44,514 nt of DNA, taken from the NCBI GenBank assembly GCA_022360615.1, contig JAKSCL010000048.1, positions 1-44,514 on the forward strand, written 5' to 3'. This DNA is from Hyphomicrobiales bacterium (lineage in GTDB: Bacteria; Pseudomonadota; Alphaproteobacteria; Rhizobiales; JAKSCL01). Position numbers and translations under genes: made by a program. The number at the start of each line of letters is the position of its first letter. Within the stretch, counting starts at the first letter, position 1. Under the pieces are notes generated by a model. That model did not search any database. It saw nothing but the letters and a program-made list of their open reading frames with translations, and had not been told where the DNA came from. Below are positions 8,322 to 17,174 of the stretch, one piece after another.

Positions 8322-9351
8322 GGACGACGTAATCGATATCCGTGTTCCCGAAGGTCTGGAACGCGACCGGCTTGATCGGGTACTTGCGCACGCCATCCCG
8401 CGTCTAAGTCGGTCCCGTTTGCAAACGCTGATCCGTAACGGCGCGGTTACAGTTGACGGCGCGACCATAAGAGAGCCACGCCACGCGGTCAAACCCGGCG
8501 CGCGGATCGGGCTGACTGTTCCTGAACCGGAGCCCGCGGCACCTGAGCCCCAACCCATTCCCCTTGATATCGTGCACGAGGATACCGATGTTATTGTCAT
8601 TAACAAACCTGCAGGCCTCGTCGTTCATCCCGCTCCTGGACATCCCAACAACACCCTTGTCAACGCGCTGATAGCCCATTGCGGCGATACGCTATCGGGT
8701 ATTGGCGGTGTGAAACGCCCTGGCATTGTGCACCGGCTTGACCGCGATACCTCCGGCTTGATGGTAGCTGCAAAAACGGAAACGGCGCATCTTGCGCTCG
8801 CTGAACAGTTTTCCGATCATGGCCGCTCAGGCCCTCTGGAAAGGGCCTATCTCGCCATGGTCTGGGGTGTGCCGAGACCCGCATCGGGACGGATCGAGGC
8901 CGCCATCGGTCGATCGAAACACAATGCGCTGAAACAGGCGGTCCGCAGTGACGGGAAACATGCTGGAACCCGCTACAAGCTGGTGAGTTGTTTTTACAAA
9001 GAACCGCAGAACGAGAGGGAAGAAGCGGTTGCAAGCTTGATTGAATGCCGGTTGGAGACCGGCCGCACGCATCAAATCCGTGTCCACATGGCTCATTTGG
9101 GCCATCCGCTTCTGGGTGATTCGCTTTATGGAGCCGGTTACAGGACGAAAATAGAAGCGCTACCGGATGAGGCAAAAACAGCGCTCACCGCGATGGACGG
9201 ACAGGCGTTGCATGCTTTCCGGCTCGGTTTCGACCACCCGTCATCGGGAGAACACATGGTTTTTGAGCGTCCGCCCCGCACCGCCATGGCAAGGTTGATC
9301 AGGGCCTTTCCGCCCGAAAAGGACCGGTCATCCTCTGGCCGCAATAGCTGA
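8320..9351 (+). CDS. rluD: 23S rRNA pseudouridine synthase RluD-type
   Basis: The 343-residue enzyme has an N-terminal S4 RNA-binding domain (about 13-70) and the RluA/RluD catalytic domain. The catalytic Asp is D141 in the signature HRLDRDTSGL; the loop NKPAGLVVHPAPGH and the C-terminal GRTHQIRVHMAHLGHPLLGD block are also diagnostic. RluD isomerises uridines in helix 69 of 23S rRNA, near the decoding centre. I chose the ATG at 8320, preceded by GGGGAAGGA, over a TTG at 8296. It is read just upstream of rpoH in the same direction. RluC/RluA-type specificity cannot be excluded from sequence alone. Confidence 0.88.
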   Translation: MDDVIDIRVPEGLERDRLDRVLAHAIPRLSRSRLQTLIRNGAVTVDGATIREPRHAVKPGARIGLTVPEPEPAAPEPQPIPLDIVHEDTDVIVINKPAGLVVHPAPGHPNNTLVNALIAHCGDTLSGIGGVKRPGIVHRLDRDTSGLMVAAKTETAHLALAEQFSDHGRSGPLERAYLAMVWGVPRPASGRIEAAIGRSKHNALKQAVRSDGKHAGTRYKLVSCFYKEPQNEREEAVASLIECRLETGRTHQIRVHMAHLGHPLLGDSLYGAGYRTKIEALPDEAKTALTAMDGQALHAFRLGFDHPSSGEHMVFERPPRTAMARLIRAFPPEKDRSSSGRNS

Positions 9352-9378
9352 TAGGCTTGAACTGCATGGGCCTAGGCC

Positions 9379-9407
9379 TGAACATGGGTTCGGAACACTG
9401 ATATAAT
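9379..9407 (+). promoter_or_regulatory. Sigma70-type promoter of rpoH
   Basis: TGAACA (9379-9384) and a perfect TATAAT (9402-9407) are separated by 17 bp. Transcription would start near 9414 and give an untranslated leader of about 84 nt before rpoH. The -35 matches four of six consensus bases. Confidence 0.6.
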
Positions 9408-9497
9408 CATGTGACCAGCCGGTTCCTTTAAAGAATGAAGTTCTGCATACTTTTTCCCTCTCTACGGTCAACAAGACCGATGAAGGAGACATAGACC

Positions 9498-10406
9498 ATG
9501 GCATCGAAAGCATTGCCCACGCTCTCATCCGAAAGCGGGCTGTCCCGCTATCTTTCGGAGATTCGTCGGTTTCCCATGCTGGAACCGGATCAGGAGTATA
9601 TGTTGGCGAAGCGGTGGCGTGAGGACGAGGACCGCGATGCGGCGCATGAGTTGGTCACAAGCCATCTGCGGCTGGTTGCGAAGATCGCCATGGGTTACCG
9701 CGGTTATGGCCTGCCCATGTCGGAAGTCATCTCTGAGGGCAATGTGGGCCTGATGCAGGCCGTGCGCCGTTTTGAACCCGAAAAAGGCTTCCGGCTGGCG
9801 ACCTATGCGATGTGGTGGATCCGAGCCGCGATCCAGGAATACATCTTGCGCTCCTGGAGCCTTGTGAAAATGGGGACGACGGCGAGCCAGAAGAAACTGT
9901 TTTTCAACCTGCGCAAAGTGAAGGGCCAGATTTCAGCTATCGAGGAAGGCGATCTGCGCCCCGACCAGGTTGCCACAATCGCGGAACGGCTTGGCGTGTC
10001 CGAAGACGATGTCGTCAATATGAACCGGCGTCTCGGCGGCGATTCCTCGCTCAATTCCCCGCTGCGCGCGGACTCCGAGATGGGCGAGTGGCAGGACTGG
10101 CTGGTCGACGAAACCGAAAGCCAGGAAACCCAGCTTGTCGAAAGCGAGGAGTATGAAAACCGGCTCGAACTTCTGACCGACGCCATGGATGTCTTGAACG
10201 AGCGCGAACGGCGCATTTTCGAAGCGCGCCGGCTGTCGGAAAACCCTATGACATTGGAAGAACTCTCCGAAGAGTTCGGTGTCAGCCGGGAACGCATCCG
10301 CCAGATCGAAGTGCGCGCCTTCGAAAAGGTTCAAAAGGCGGTCAAGAAAGCCGCTTCAAAACAATTGGCCGACGCTGCAAAACGTCTGGAAGAACCAGCA
10401 AGCTAA
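9498..10406 (+). CDS. rpoH: Heat-shock sigma factor RpoH (sigma32)
   Basis: This 302-residue protein has regions 1.2, 2, 3 and 4 of a group 3-like sigma factor: the core-binding and -10 recognition segment (GNVGLMQAVRRFEPEKGFRL, TYAMWWIRAAIQEYIL), the RpoH box (QKKLFFNLRK) that distinguishes sigma32 from RpoD, and the region 4 helix-turn-helix (EELSEEFGVSRERIRQIEVRA). It directs RNA polymerase to heat-shock genes such as ftsH, which is also in this window. The ATG at 9498 is preceded by GAAGGAGAC. Alphaproteobacteria often have more than one rpoH; whether this is the main copy is unknown. Confidence 0.96.
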   Translation: MASKALPTLSSESGLSRYLSEIRRFPMLEPDQEYMLAKRWREDEDRDAAHELVTSHLRLVAKIAMGYRGYGLPMSEVISEGNVGLMQAVRRFEPEKGFRLATYAMWWIRAAIQEYILRSWSLVKMGTTASQKKLFFNLRKVKGQISAIEEGDLRPDQVATIAERLGVSEDDVVNMNRRLGGDSSLNSPLRADSEMGEWQDWLVDETESQETQLVESEEYENRLELLTDAMDVLNERERRIFEARRLSENPMTLEELSEEFGVSRERIRQIEVRAFEKVQKAVKKAASKQLADAAKRLEEPAS

Positions 10407-10407
10407 A

Positions 10408-10451
10408 GCAAATCCAGGAAAAGTGGAAACCGGTTTTCCGTCCGGATTTGC
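10408..10451. repeat. Rhizobiales-style intergenic palindrome, copy 1
   Basis: The outer arms GCAAATCC and GGATTTGC are perfect reverse complements, and inside them GGAAAA and TTTTCC form a second palindrome around AACCGGTT-like sequence. It lies immediately after the rpoH stop. Related elements occur at 14332 and 26419. It may double as an rpoH mRNA 3' hairpin. Confidence 0.65.
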
Positions 10452-10466
10452 GACAAATCAATGACT

Positions 10467-10507
10467 TAGAGCGATTGAGCGAGTCGAAGAAAAGCGAAAT
10501 TGCTCTA
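10467..10507. repeat. Second inverted repeat downstream of rpoH
   Basis: TAGAGCGATT pairs with AATTGCTCTA (one mismatch) across a 21 nt spacer containing AAGAAAAGCG. Rhizobial genomes carry a family of scattered palindromes with AGAGC outer arms, and this resembles one. It stands 16 nt from copy 1, so the two may be halves of one composite element. Confidence 0.45.
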
Positions 10508-10685
10508 GCGGGCGTTCTCTGGAACGGTGCCCGGCGCGCCCACCACCCTCCTCTCTCACGCAATCGTGACGCTTGACCGGCTGGCTATCCCGGCACGGGC
10601 TCCTTAATTGAGCGGCGGCTTCAAGCTTAGGAACACCGCCCCCCGGTTTCCTGCGTCTCTCCCATTGCATTTGAAGGAGTGCACC

Positions 10686-11252
10686 ATGAGCACCATTAAA
10701 CCTCTTTTCCCGCGCCGGACCGTTCCCGATCTTTCCGTACCGCTTGCCGGCGGTGGAAACTGGACTCTTGGCGAGAAAACGCCCGAGAATTTTACGATGG
10801 TCGTGGTCTATCGCGGGCTTCACTGCCCCATTTGCAAAGGCTATCTGAACGATCTGCAGCGCCGCCTTCCAGAGTTCGAAAAGCACGGTGTCGAGGTGCT
10901 TGTCCTTTCAAGCGACAACAAGGAACGCGCAGAAAAAACGCGGGACGAATGGGGGCTTGACGCGCTCACGCTCGGTTACGGGTTGACGCTCGAAAAAGGC
11001 CGCGAATGGGGTCTCTATATCTCGTCCGGCATTGGCACGACCTCAATCGGCATAGAGGAGCCCGCGCTTTTCGTCGAGCCGGGCCTCTTTCTGGTACGCC
11101 CGGACAAAACACTTTACTTCGCAAGCGTTCAGACAATGCCGTTCGCACGGCCGGCCTTCGGCGACATCGTGACGGCGCTGGGTTTCGTGCTTTCGAAAAA
11201 CTATCCAGCACGTGGCGAAATCACCGATTTTCCGGCGCAAGCCGCCGAATAA
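10686..11252 (+). CDS. Peroxiredoxin-like AhpC/TSA family protein
   Basis: The 188-residue protein has a thioredoxin fold of the AhpC/TSA group. The active-site region reads VVVYRGLHCPICKGYL, with C47 and C50 forming a CPxC motif rather than the usual single peroxidatic Cys in PxxxTxxC, so it may be a thiol reductase or an atypical peroxidase. The C-terminal half has the conserved EPALFVEPGLFLVRPDKTLYF beta region. There is no signal peptide, so it should be cytoplasmic. The ATG at 10686 is preceded by AAGGAG at good distance; an upstream start at 10608 would add an unconserved leader. Confidence 0.82.
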   Translation: MSTIKPLFPRRTVPDLSVPLAGGGNWTLGEKTPENFTMVVVYRGLHCPICKGYLNDLQRRLPEFEKHGVEVLVLSSDNKERAEKTRDEWGLDALTLGYGLTLEKGREWGLYISSGIGTTSIGIEEPALFVEPGLFLVRPDKTLYFASVQTMPFARPAFGDIVTALGFVLSKNYPARGEITDFPAQAAE

Positions 11253-11322
11253 GAGCATTCGCAGCCAACAGCAGCGGAAAGGAGCGCTGGTGGTCGAAAC
11301 CGGCGCGCTACTCGCAGGACAA

Positions 11323-12969
11323 TCAGCCGCCGCCCCACTGGGCGAAAGCTTCAGCGAAGACAGCGTTGCCTTCTTCACCCTTATCAAGCGTCAAGATCGC
11401 CCGCTTGCCGCTTGAATAAAGAATCGGAACGTCGATCCATTGACCGGAACGCATGATTGCCTCATTGCGGCTCCGGTCTTGATCGATATCGGACAAGACA
11501 ACGAAGAAAAAGTTGCCATCCACACCTTCCGATACGGGATAAGGGCCGATGGCGGAGCTGGAAAGCGGCTCGCCGGCATCCGGTTCGTTAGCCTTGAAAG
11601 ACATGGTACCGATACCCGCCACATCCCCGAACCTGCCATCGTCACCGACCTGGAACAGAAGCTCCACCGTGTGGCTTGCCGGAAGTGTCTGGTCTGTGTT
11701 GAGACGGAAAGTCATGGTAAGCGCGAAACTGCGCTCCGGAACTGTCACATCGGCCTTGATTGTCGGGATGCTCGTATTGACCGCGTCGGGTTCGAGCGAC
11801 CATACAACGCCGCCATCGAGCCTCAAATCCGAGCCATCCGCAGCAGCGGCTTCTTCGTAAAGAATGGCCGTGCTCTGAGGAACGGCGGGCTGAACAGCCG
11901 GCACCTCGACTGGTGCGGGCGCAGGCGCCGTTTGTTCCACCGTTTCAGGCGTAATCTGGCGAACCGGTTGCTCGGGCGCAGGCAAGGTTTCTTCTGCGGA
12001 GGGCACACGGTCCTCGATTTTCGGGCCCCCGTCGTCGGTTTCAGCGACAACAGCCCCCTCTTCGCCTTCATCACCAAAGCCGAGAAAAGCACCGCCATAT
12101 TCGTAAATGACAGCGCCACCGATAACGACAGCCAGGACCGCCACAATCCCAATGGTGAGCTTGGCACTCACCGGCCTTTGCTGAGAATCGCCGGAAACTC
12201 CGGTTTCAGACCCGGGCAAGGGCGCATCGTAACCAAAAGACGTAGCCTCAGGCCTGACGAATTCCGGCTCTGCCTGACGGCCATAATAGTCATCGCCCGG
12301 TTGAGGGTGAGGCGTGTCGGAATAGTCGGCATATTGCGGTGCCTGTTCGCGGTAAGCACCCGAATCGCCATAATTGTTCCCCGCTGCCGTACCATGCGCG
12401 AGATCGGGATGAATCCCAAACTCGCGCACAGCCCGTTGCAGCCGGGCCTCGTTTTCCTGCACGACGTCTTCGGAACGCTGGGTCAGTTCGCTGGCGCCGG
12501 CTGCGTAAAACGAACCGGCCGGCGGTGCAGCCTCCTGATAACGTTGTCCGCCATCGTCAAATGCCGGTTCCGGATTGACAGGCTCTAGATGGCTGCTTTG
12601 CGGTTCGGCATCGACCGGTTCCGGCTGTGGCGAACGCGGCGGCGGGCTGGGGGGCGGCTGCTGGCCTGGAAGCGGTGACGGAGGAGGAGGCGGTGCCTGA
12701 TAAGACGGTTGTTCGGGCGGCAAGGGTGCTTGCACAGGTTGCGGCGGCGGCGAGGGCTGAACGCCATAGCGGCTCTCGATCTCGGCAACCGCGCTGTCGA
12801 GCGCGGAAAACTGCGCCTGCGCCTGATCACCGCCGACAGCCGCTCCCAAAGCGGCCAATTGACGCTCCAACGCCGCCCGCGCCCTTTCGTAGAGAACCCG
12901 GCGGTTCTCGGGCGTGTTTTCAGTGAGCCCTTCCACGGCGCGGCTCAGAACGGATCGGTAATCGGCCAT
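11323..12969 (-). CDS. Bitopic membrane protein with Pro-rich cytoplasmic part, unknown function
   Basis: I do not recognise a named domain. The 548-residue protein has an N-terminal helical segment (about 1-70, beginning MADYRSVLSRAVEGL), a proline- and glutamine-rich linker (about 71-135), a short charged helix (about 165-190, SEDVVQENEARLQRAVREFG), an acidic Tyr-rich stretch, one membrane segment (about 271-289) and a C-terminal part. The last 170 residues look like a beta-sandwich (WSLEPDAVNTSIPTIKADVTVPE, LTMTFRLNTD) that would lie in the periplasm. It starts 46 nt after the purA stop on the same strand, so the two are probably cotranscribed. Homologous genes seem to be restricted to related bacteria, which is recollection rather than a search result. 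Confidence 0.78.
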   Translation of the reverse strand: MADYRSVLSRAVEGLTENTPENRRVLYERARAALERQLAALGAAVGGDQAQAQFSALDSAVAEIESRYGVQPSPPPQPVQAPLPPEQPSYQAPPPPPSPLPGQQPPPSPPPRSPQPEPVDAEPQSSHLEPVNPEPAFDDGGQRYQEAAPPAGSFYAAGASELTQRSEDVVQENEARLQRAVREFGIHPDLAHGTAAGNNYGDSGAYREQAPQYADYSDTPHPQPGDDYYGRQAEPEFVRPEATSFGYDAPLPGSETGVSGDSQQRPVSAKLTIGIVAVLAVVIGGAVIYEYGGAFLGFGDEGEEGAVVAETDDGGPKIEDRVPSAEETLPAPEQPVRQITPETVEQTAPAPAPVEVPAVQPAVPQSTAILYEEAAAADGSDLRLDGGVVWSLEPDAVNTSIPTIKADVTVPERSFALTMTFRLNTDQTLPASHTVELLFQVGDDGRFGDVAGIGTMSFKANEPDAGEPLSSSAIGPYPVSEGVDGNFFFVVLSDIDQDRSRNEAIMRSGQWIDVPILYSSGKRAILTLDKGEEGNAVFAEAFAQWGGG

Positions 12970-13015
12970 ACGCTAACCTACTCGGCACGGTCCCCAAACG
13001 GGTGACGACGAATCA

Positions 13016-14308
13016 CTAGCCCTCAAACGGATCGTGAACAAGAATAGTATCGTATCGCTCCGGACTTGTTGACAACAAGGCAACGGGAGCGTCGATCAAC
13101 TCCTCAACCCGGCGAATATATTTAATCGCCTGGGCGGGAAGATCAGCCCAGCTCCTCGCCCCCTGTGTCGATACCTTCCAGCCCTCGAAACGCTCATAAA
13201 CCGGTTCGACCCGCGCCTGCGCACCTTGCGAGGCTGGCAGATTATGTATCAGTTCACCATCAAGGTGGTAACCGGTGCAAATCTTTATTTCGTCGAACGC
13301 ATCAAGAATGTCGAGTTTCGTGAATGCAATCCCGTCAATGCCCGCAACCTTGACGGTCTGGCGCACGAGGACGGCATCGAACCATCCACAGCGGCGGCGG
13401 CGGCCCGTGACGGTTCCAAACTCATGTCCCCTTTCCCCAAGCAGTTGACCGATATCGTTGTCCTGTTCGGTTGGAAATGGCCCCTCCCCGACCCTGGTCG
13501 TATAGGCCTTTGTAATGCCGAGCACATAACCGATGGCGCGTGGCCCAATGCCGCTACCGCTTGCGGCCTGGGCGGCAATGGTGTTGGAGGAGGTCACAAA
13601 AGGATACGTGCCGTGGTCGATGTCAAGAAGCGCGCCCTGCGCCCCTTCAAAAAGGATCCGCCGGCCTTCCCGGCGAGCGCGATCGAGCACCAGCCACACT
13701 GTCGCAACATAAGGCACGATGAACGCGGAGACCTCGGACAGCTCCTCGAAAATCTGATCCTGAGTGACTTCCGGCTGACCATAACCACGCCTTAAGGCAT
13801 TGTGATGATCGAGCAACCGGTCAATCTTGCCGCGCAACGTTTTGAGGTTCTTGAGGTCCTGCGCGCGGATCGCCCGGCGGCCCACCTTGTCCTCATAGGC
13901 CGGACCGATGCCGCGCTTTGTCGTGCCGATCTTCGTGCTGCCGCCATTTGATTCGCGGAAGGCGTCGAGCTCACGATGGAGAGAGAGAATGAGCGGTGCG
14001 TTCTCGGCAACCATCAACCGCTCAGGCGTGATCGTCACGCCCGATTCCCGCAACCGCGCCACTTCATCCACAAAGGCCCGCGGGTCGATCACTACCCCGT
14101 TGCCGATGATCGACAGGGTGTTCGATCGTACAACACCGGATGGAAGCAGGCTGAGCTTATAGACTTTCCCGTCGATCACGAGGGTATGCCCGGCATTGTG
14201 CCCCCCCTGGAACCGGACGACGATATCAGCCCGTTCCGATAGCCAATCGACGATTTTTCCCTTACCTTCGTCGCCCCATTGTGCACCGACGACCGCTACA
14301 TTTGTCAT
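13016..14308 (-). CDS. purA: Adenylosuccinate synthetase
   Basis: PurA condenses IMP with aspartate using GTP, the first step from IMP to AMP. The 430-residue length is normal. The N-terminal P-loop-like motif [14 protein letters not shown], the HNAGHT substrate loop and the [11 protein letters not shown]-type loop (here [14 protein letters not shown]) are intact, as is the [17 protein letters not shown] stretch. I chose ATG 14308; the upstream in-frame extension of 67 codons crosses an intergenic repeat and has no conserved sequence. A purine-rich AGAGGATGG precedes this start. Confidence 0.97.
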   Translation of the reverse strand: MTNVAVVGAQWGDEGKGKIVDWLSERADIVVRFQGGHNAGHTLVIDGKVYKLSLLPSGVVRSNTLSIIGNGVVIDPRAFVDEVARLRESGVTITPERLMVAENAPLILSLHRELDAFRESNGGSTKIGTTKRGIGPAYEDKVGRRAIRAQDLKNLKTLRGKIDRLLDHHNALRRGYGQPEVTQDQIFEELSEVSAFIVPYVATVWLVLDRARREGRRILFEGAQGALLDIDHGTYPFVTSSNTIAAQAASGSGIGPRAIGYVLGITKAYTTRVGEGPFPTEQDNDIGQLLGERGHEFGTVTGRRRRCGWFDAVLVRQTVKVAGIDGIAFTKLDILDAFDEIKICTGYHLDGELIHNLPASQGAQARVEPVYERFEGWKVSTQGARSWADLPAQAIKYIRRVEELIDAPVALLSTSPERYDTILVHDPFEG

Positions 14309-14331
14309 GGTCGTTGCCCATCCTCTTAAAA

Positions 14332-14374
14332 GCACGATCTGGAAAACGGGAACCGGCTTCCGAACGAATCGTGC
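14332..14374. repeat. Rhizobiales-style intergenic palindrome, copy 2
   Basis: Outer arms GCACGAT and ATCGTGC are perfect reverse complements; inside, GGAAAACGGGAACCGGCTTCC repeats the core seen in copy 1 (GGAAAA...GAAACCGG...TTCC). It lies just upstream of purA, between it and a divergent transporter gene. Confidence 0.6.
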
Positions 14375-14558
14375 AACAAACAACCACCAAGAACGATCGT
14401 CCGGCCCAGTCTGAACGGATTTCGCGCTTGGACATGCGGGGGAAGCGAAGGATGGCCACCCAGCTGGCCACTTTCGCGGGAACGAAGCCCGCCGACCCAC
14501 ATACACCAAACCGCCGAAAAAGGATAATGGCGGGTAGGCCCTAGGGAGATGAAACGCG

Positions 14559-15497
14559 ATGAACCCGTTCCGTCAAGCGGCACGATGGCTGTTTCATCAG
14601 CCCTATTTGCTGCTGGTTCTCACAACGCTTTTTTGGGGCGGCAACGCCGTGGCGGGCAAGCTCGCAGCCGGCGTCATCCCACCCTTCACCTTGACTTGCA
14701 TCCGCTGGGTCGGAACAGCTCTGATACTTTTCATTGTCGCCAGACCGATCATCATCCGGGATTGGCCGGCGATCCGACAGAACATCCGTTTCCTGTTCTT
14801 CTGCGGCGCGGTCGGCTTCGCGATTTTCAATTTCCTGCTTTACGGGGCGCTGAACTTCACCTCCGCCATCAATGCGGCAATCGAGCAGTCGGGGATGCCG
14901 ATGCTGATCATTCTTGGCATGTATCTCGTTTACGGTGAGCGGATAACGGCCCTGCAGGGCGTTGGCGTCGTGCTTTCCATCCTCGGCGTGCTTCTCACAG
15001 CCACGCGCGGCGATCTCTTCGCCATCATGACGCTCGATATGAATATCGGCGACGTCATGATGCTGGGCGCGGTGCTCGCCTATTCGATCTACTCGGTCGC
15101 CTTGAAAAGGAAGCCGCAACTGGATTGGCGGGTCATCATGTTTGGGATGGCCAGCGCAGCTGCCGTCGTCAGCATTCCGTTTGCGCTTTTTGAGATGGCA
15201 AGCGGGCGTTTCATGGCTTTCGTGCCCGAGGCGGCGATGCTTCTCCTTTACGTGGTGCTCTTTCCGTCGCTGATGGCACAGGTTTTCTTTTTTCGAGGCG
15301 TCGAATTGGTGGGAGCGAACCGCGCCGGACTTTTCATTAATCTGGTTCCGATATTCGGCGCCCTGCTCGCCGTGCTCATTCTGGGCGAGCGGCTCGAACT
15401 CTATCACCTGACCGGGCTTGGGCTGGTGCTCTGCGGCATCGGCCTTGCGGAAGTCTCGGCGCGCCGCCGCCGTGCCGCGGCGCTCGGCGACGCATGA
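14559..15497 (+). CDS. EamA/DMT-family transporter
   Basis: The 312-residue inner-membrane protein has about ten hydrophobic segments in two homologous halves of five, the layout of drug/metabolite transporters of the EamA family. The first half starts [18 protein letters not shown] and the second [16 protein letters not shown]; both contain the glycine and proline patterns of the repeat, and the second half ends with the [19 protein letters not shown] motif. The substrate cannot be told. The ATG at 14559 follows AGGGAG. The gene is divergent from purA and converges on serA with a seven-base gap. Confidence 0.9.
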   Translation: MNPFRQAARWLFHQPYLLLVLTTLFWGGNAVAGKLAAGVIPPFTLTCIRWVGTALILFIVARPIIIRDWPAIRQNIRFLFFCGAVGFAIFNFLLYGALNFTSAINAAIEQSGMPMLIILGMYLVYGERITALQGVGVVLSILGVLLTATRGDLFAIMTLDMNIGDVMMLGAVLAYSIYSVALKRKPQLDWRVIMFGMASAAAVVSIPFALFEMASGRFMAFVPEAAMLLLYVVLFPSLMAQVFFFRGVELVGANRAGLFINLVPIFGALLAVLILGERLELYHLTGLGLVLCGIGLAEVSARRRRAAALGDA

Positions 15498-15504
15498 GAA
15501 GACC

Positions 15505-17091
15505 TTAAAATGCAAGCGGCTTTGCCTGTTTGACATGCTCAAGTGCTCTGACGGCTTCAAGCGTTTCGCCCTCGATCAGCGCATCCACAGAAATCAGCGC
15601 GATCGCATCGCCGCCCGGCGCCTGCCGGCCAAGGGCGAAAGTGGCAATATTGACGCCCACATCCCCGAGGCACGTGCCAAGGCCACCGATGAAACCCGGC
15701 CTGTCTTCATTGGTGATGTAAAGCATGTGCGGTGAGAACTCCGATTCCATATTGATGCCCTTCACCTGGATGATCCGCGGCCGCCCGTCGGAGAAAACGG
15801 TCCCGGCGACAGAGCGTTCCTGGCGTTCGGTCACAATGGTAAGGCGGATATAGTTCTCATAGGCTCCCTGCTGTTCGCGGAAGGTCTCTTCGATATGAAT
15901 GCCGCGCTGCTTCGCCATGGCAGGCGCGCTCACCGTGTTCACCGTCTGCAGAAGCGGCTTCAAAACACCCGTCACCACGGACGCTGTCAGTGCTTTGGTG
16001 TTCATCTGAGCCACGTCGCCTTCATATTCGATGCGGATGCCGAGAACGCCCGTTTCCGTCAATTGTCCGGCAAATGAGCCCAGCTGTTCTGCGAGCGTAA
16101 GGAACGGTTTGATGCTGGGCGCCTCCTCCGCCGTGATTGAGGGGCTGTTGATGGCGTTCGAGATCGCACCGCTGATCAGATAGTCGCACATCTGCTCGGC
16201 CACCTGCAGGGCCACATTCTCTTGCGCTTCGGTCGTGGCTGCGCCCAGATGCGGCGTGCAGATCAGGTTCGGCACGCCGAAGAGCGGATTGTCTGTTGCC
16301 GGTTCCTCGGCAAAGACGTCGAGTGCCGCGCCGGCCACATGACCCGTTTCAAGCGCCTCCTTGAGCGCCGCTTCGTCAATCAGCCCGCCGCGCGCGCAAT
16401 TGATGATCCGTACACCCTTCTTCATCCGCGACAACGCATCCGCGCTAATGATGTTGCGCGTCTTGTCCGTGAGCGGCGTGTGGAGCGTGAGGAAATCGGC
16501 CCGCGCGAAGATGGTATCAAGATCGACTTTCTCAACACCGAGTTCCGCGGCACGCTCCGGCGAAAGGAAGGGATCGAAGGCGATCACCTTCATGCGCAAG
16601 CCGATGGCGCGCTGCGCGACGATGGAACCGATATTCCCGCAACCGATGACACCAAGCGTCTTCCCGGTGATCTCGACACCCATGAAACGGGACTTCTCCC
16701 ATTTGCCGGCCTGCGTCGACGTGTCGGCCGCCGGGATCTGGCGAGCCAGCGCCAGGAGTAGTGAAATCGCGTGTTCGGCGGTCGTAATGGAGTTCCCAAA
16801 GGGCGTGTTCATCACGATGATGCCCTTTGCAGTCGCCGCTTCGATGTCGATGTTGTCGACGCCGATCCCGGCCCGGCCAATGACCTTCAGCCCGTTTGCC
16901 CTGCCGAGCACCTTTTCGGTGAGTTTCGTCGCCGAGCGCACGGCGAGGCGATCATAGCCGCCGATCACCTCGGCCAGCGCCTGCTTGTCATTGCAAAGCT
17001 CCGGCTGGAAATCAACAACGAGCCCGCGGTCCTTGAAGATCTGTACCGCAGTCGGCGACAGCTTGTCGGAGATAAGCACTTTTGCGGTCAT
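15505..17091 (-). CDS. serA: D-3-phosphoglycerate dehydrogenase
   Basis: SerA oxidises 3-phosphoglycerate to 3-phosphohydroxypyruvate with NAD, the first step of serine synthesis. The 528 residues match the long form of the enzyme: the D-isomer dehydrogenase catalytic domain, the NAD-binding Rossmann part with GVIGCGNIGSIVA, the catalytic Arg (INCARGGLIDE), Glu and His (CTPHLGAATTEAQ), an allosteric substrate-binding domain (about 315-450), and a C-terminal ACT domain (about 455-528) expected to bind serine. It follows serC by 83 nt on the same strand. Confidence 0.97.
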   Translation of the reverse strand: MTAKVLISDKLSPTAVQIFKDRGLVVDFQPELCNDKQALAEVIGGYDRLAVRSATKLTEKVLGRANGLKVIGRAGIGVDNIDIEAATAKGIIVMNTPFGNSITTAEHAISLLLALARQIPAADTSTQAGKWEKSRFMGVEITGKTLGVIGCGNIGSIVAQRAIGLRMKVIAFDPFLSPERAAELGVEKVDLDTIFARADFLTLHTPLTDKTRNIISADALSRMKKGVRIINCARGGLIDEAALKEALETGHVAGAALDVFAEEPATDNPLFGVPNLICTPHLGAATTEAQENVALQVAEQMCDYLISGAISNAINSPSITAEEAPSIKPFLTLAEQLGSFAGQLTETGVLGIRIEYEGDVAQMNTKALTASVVTGVLKPLLQTVNTVSAPAMAKQRGIHIEETFREQQGAYENYIRLTIVTERQERSVAGTVFSDGRPRIIQVKGINMESEFSPHMLYITNEDRPGFIGGLGTCLGDVGVNIATFALGRQAPGGDAIALISVDALIEGETLEAVRALEHVKQAKPLAF

Positions 17092-17174
17092 CGCTAACCT
17101 CTTGATCGGGTTGACCAGCCTTGGTGACGGACACGGCCGGCTGCTGAAACGAATATGGATTGGAAAGGACGCCC

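Noticed and set aside
14541-15560. Minus-strand frame of 339 codons opposite the EamA transporter
   Set aside because: Charged, no membrane or known motif; the plus-strand gene has all the expected transporter features.
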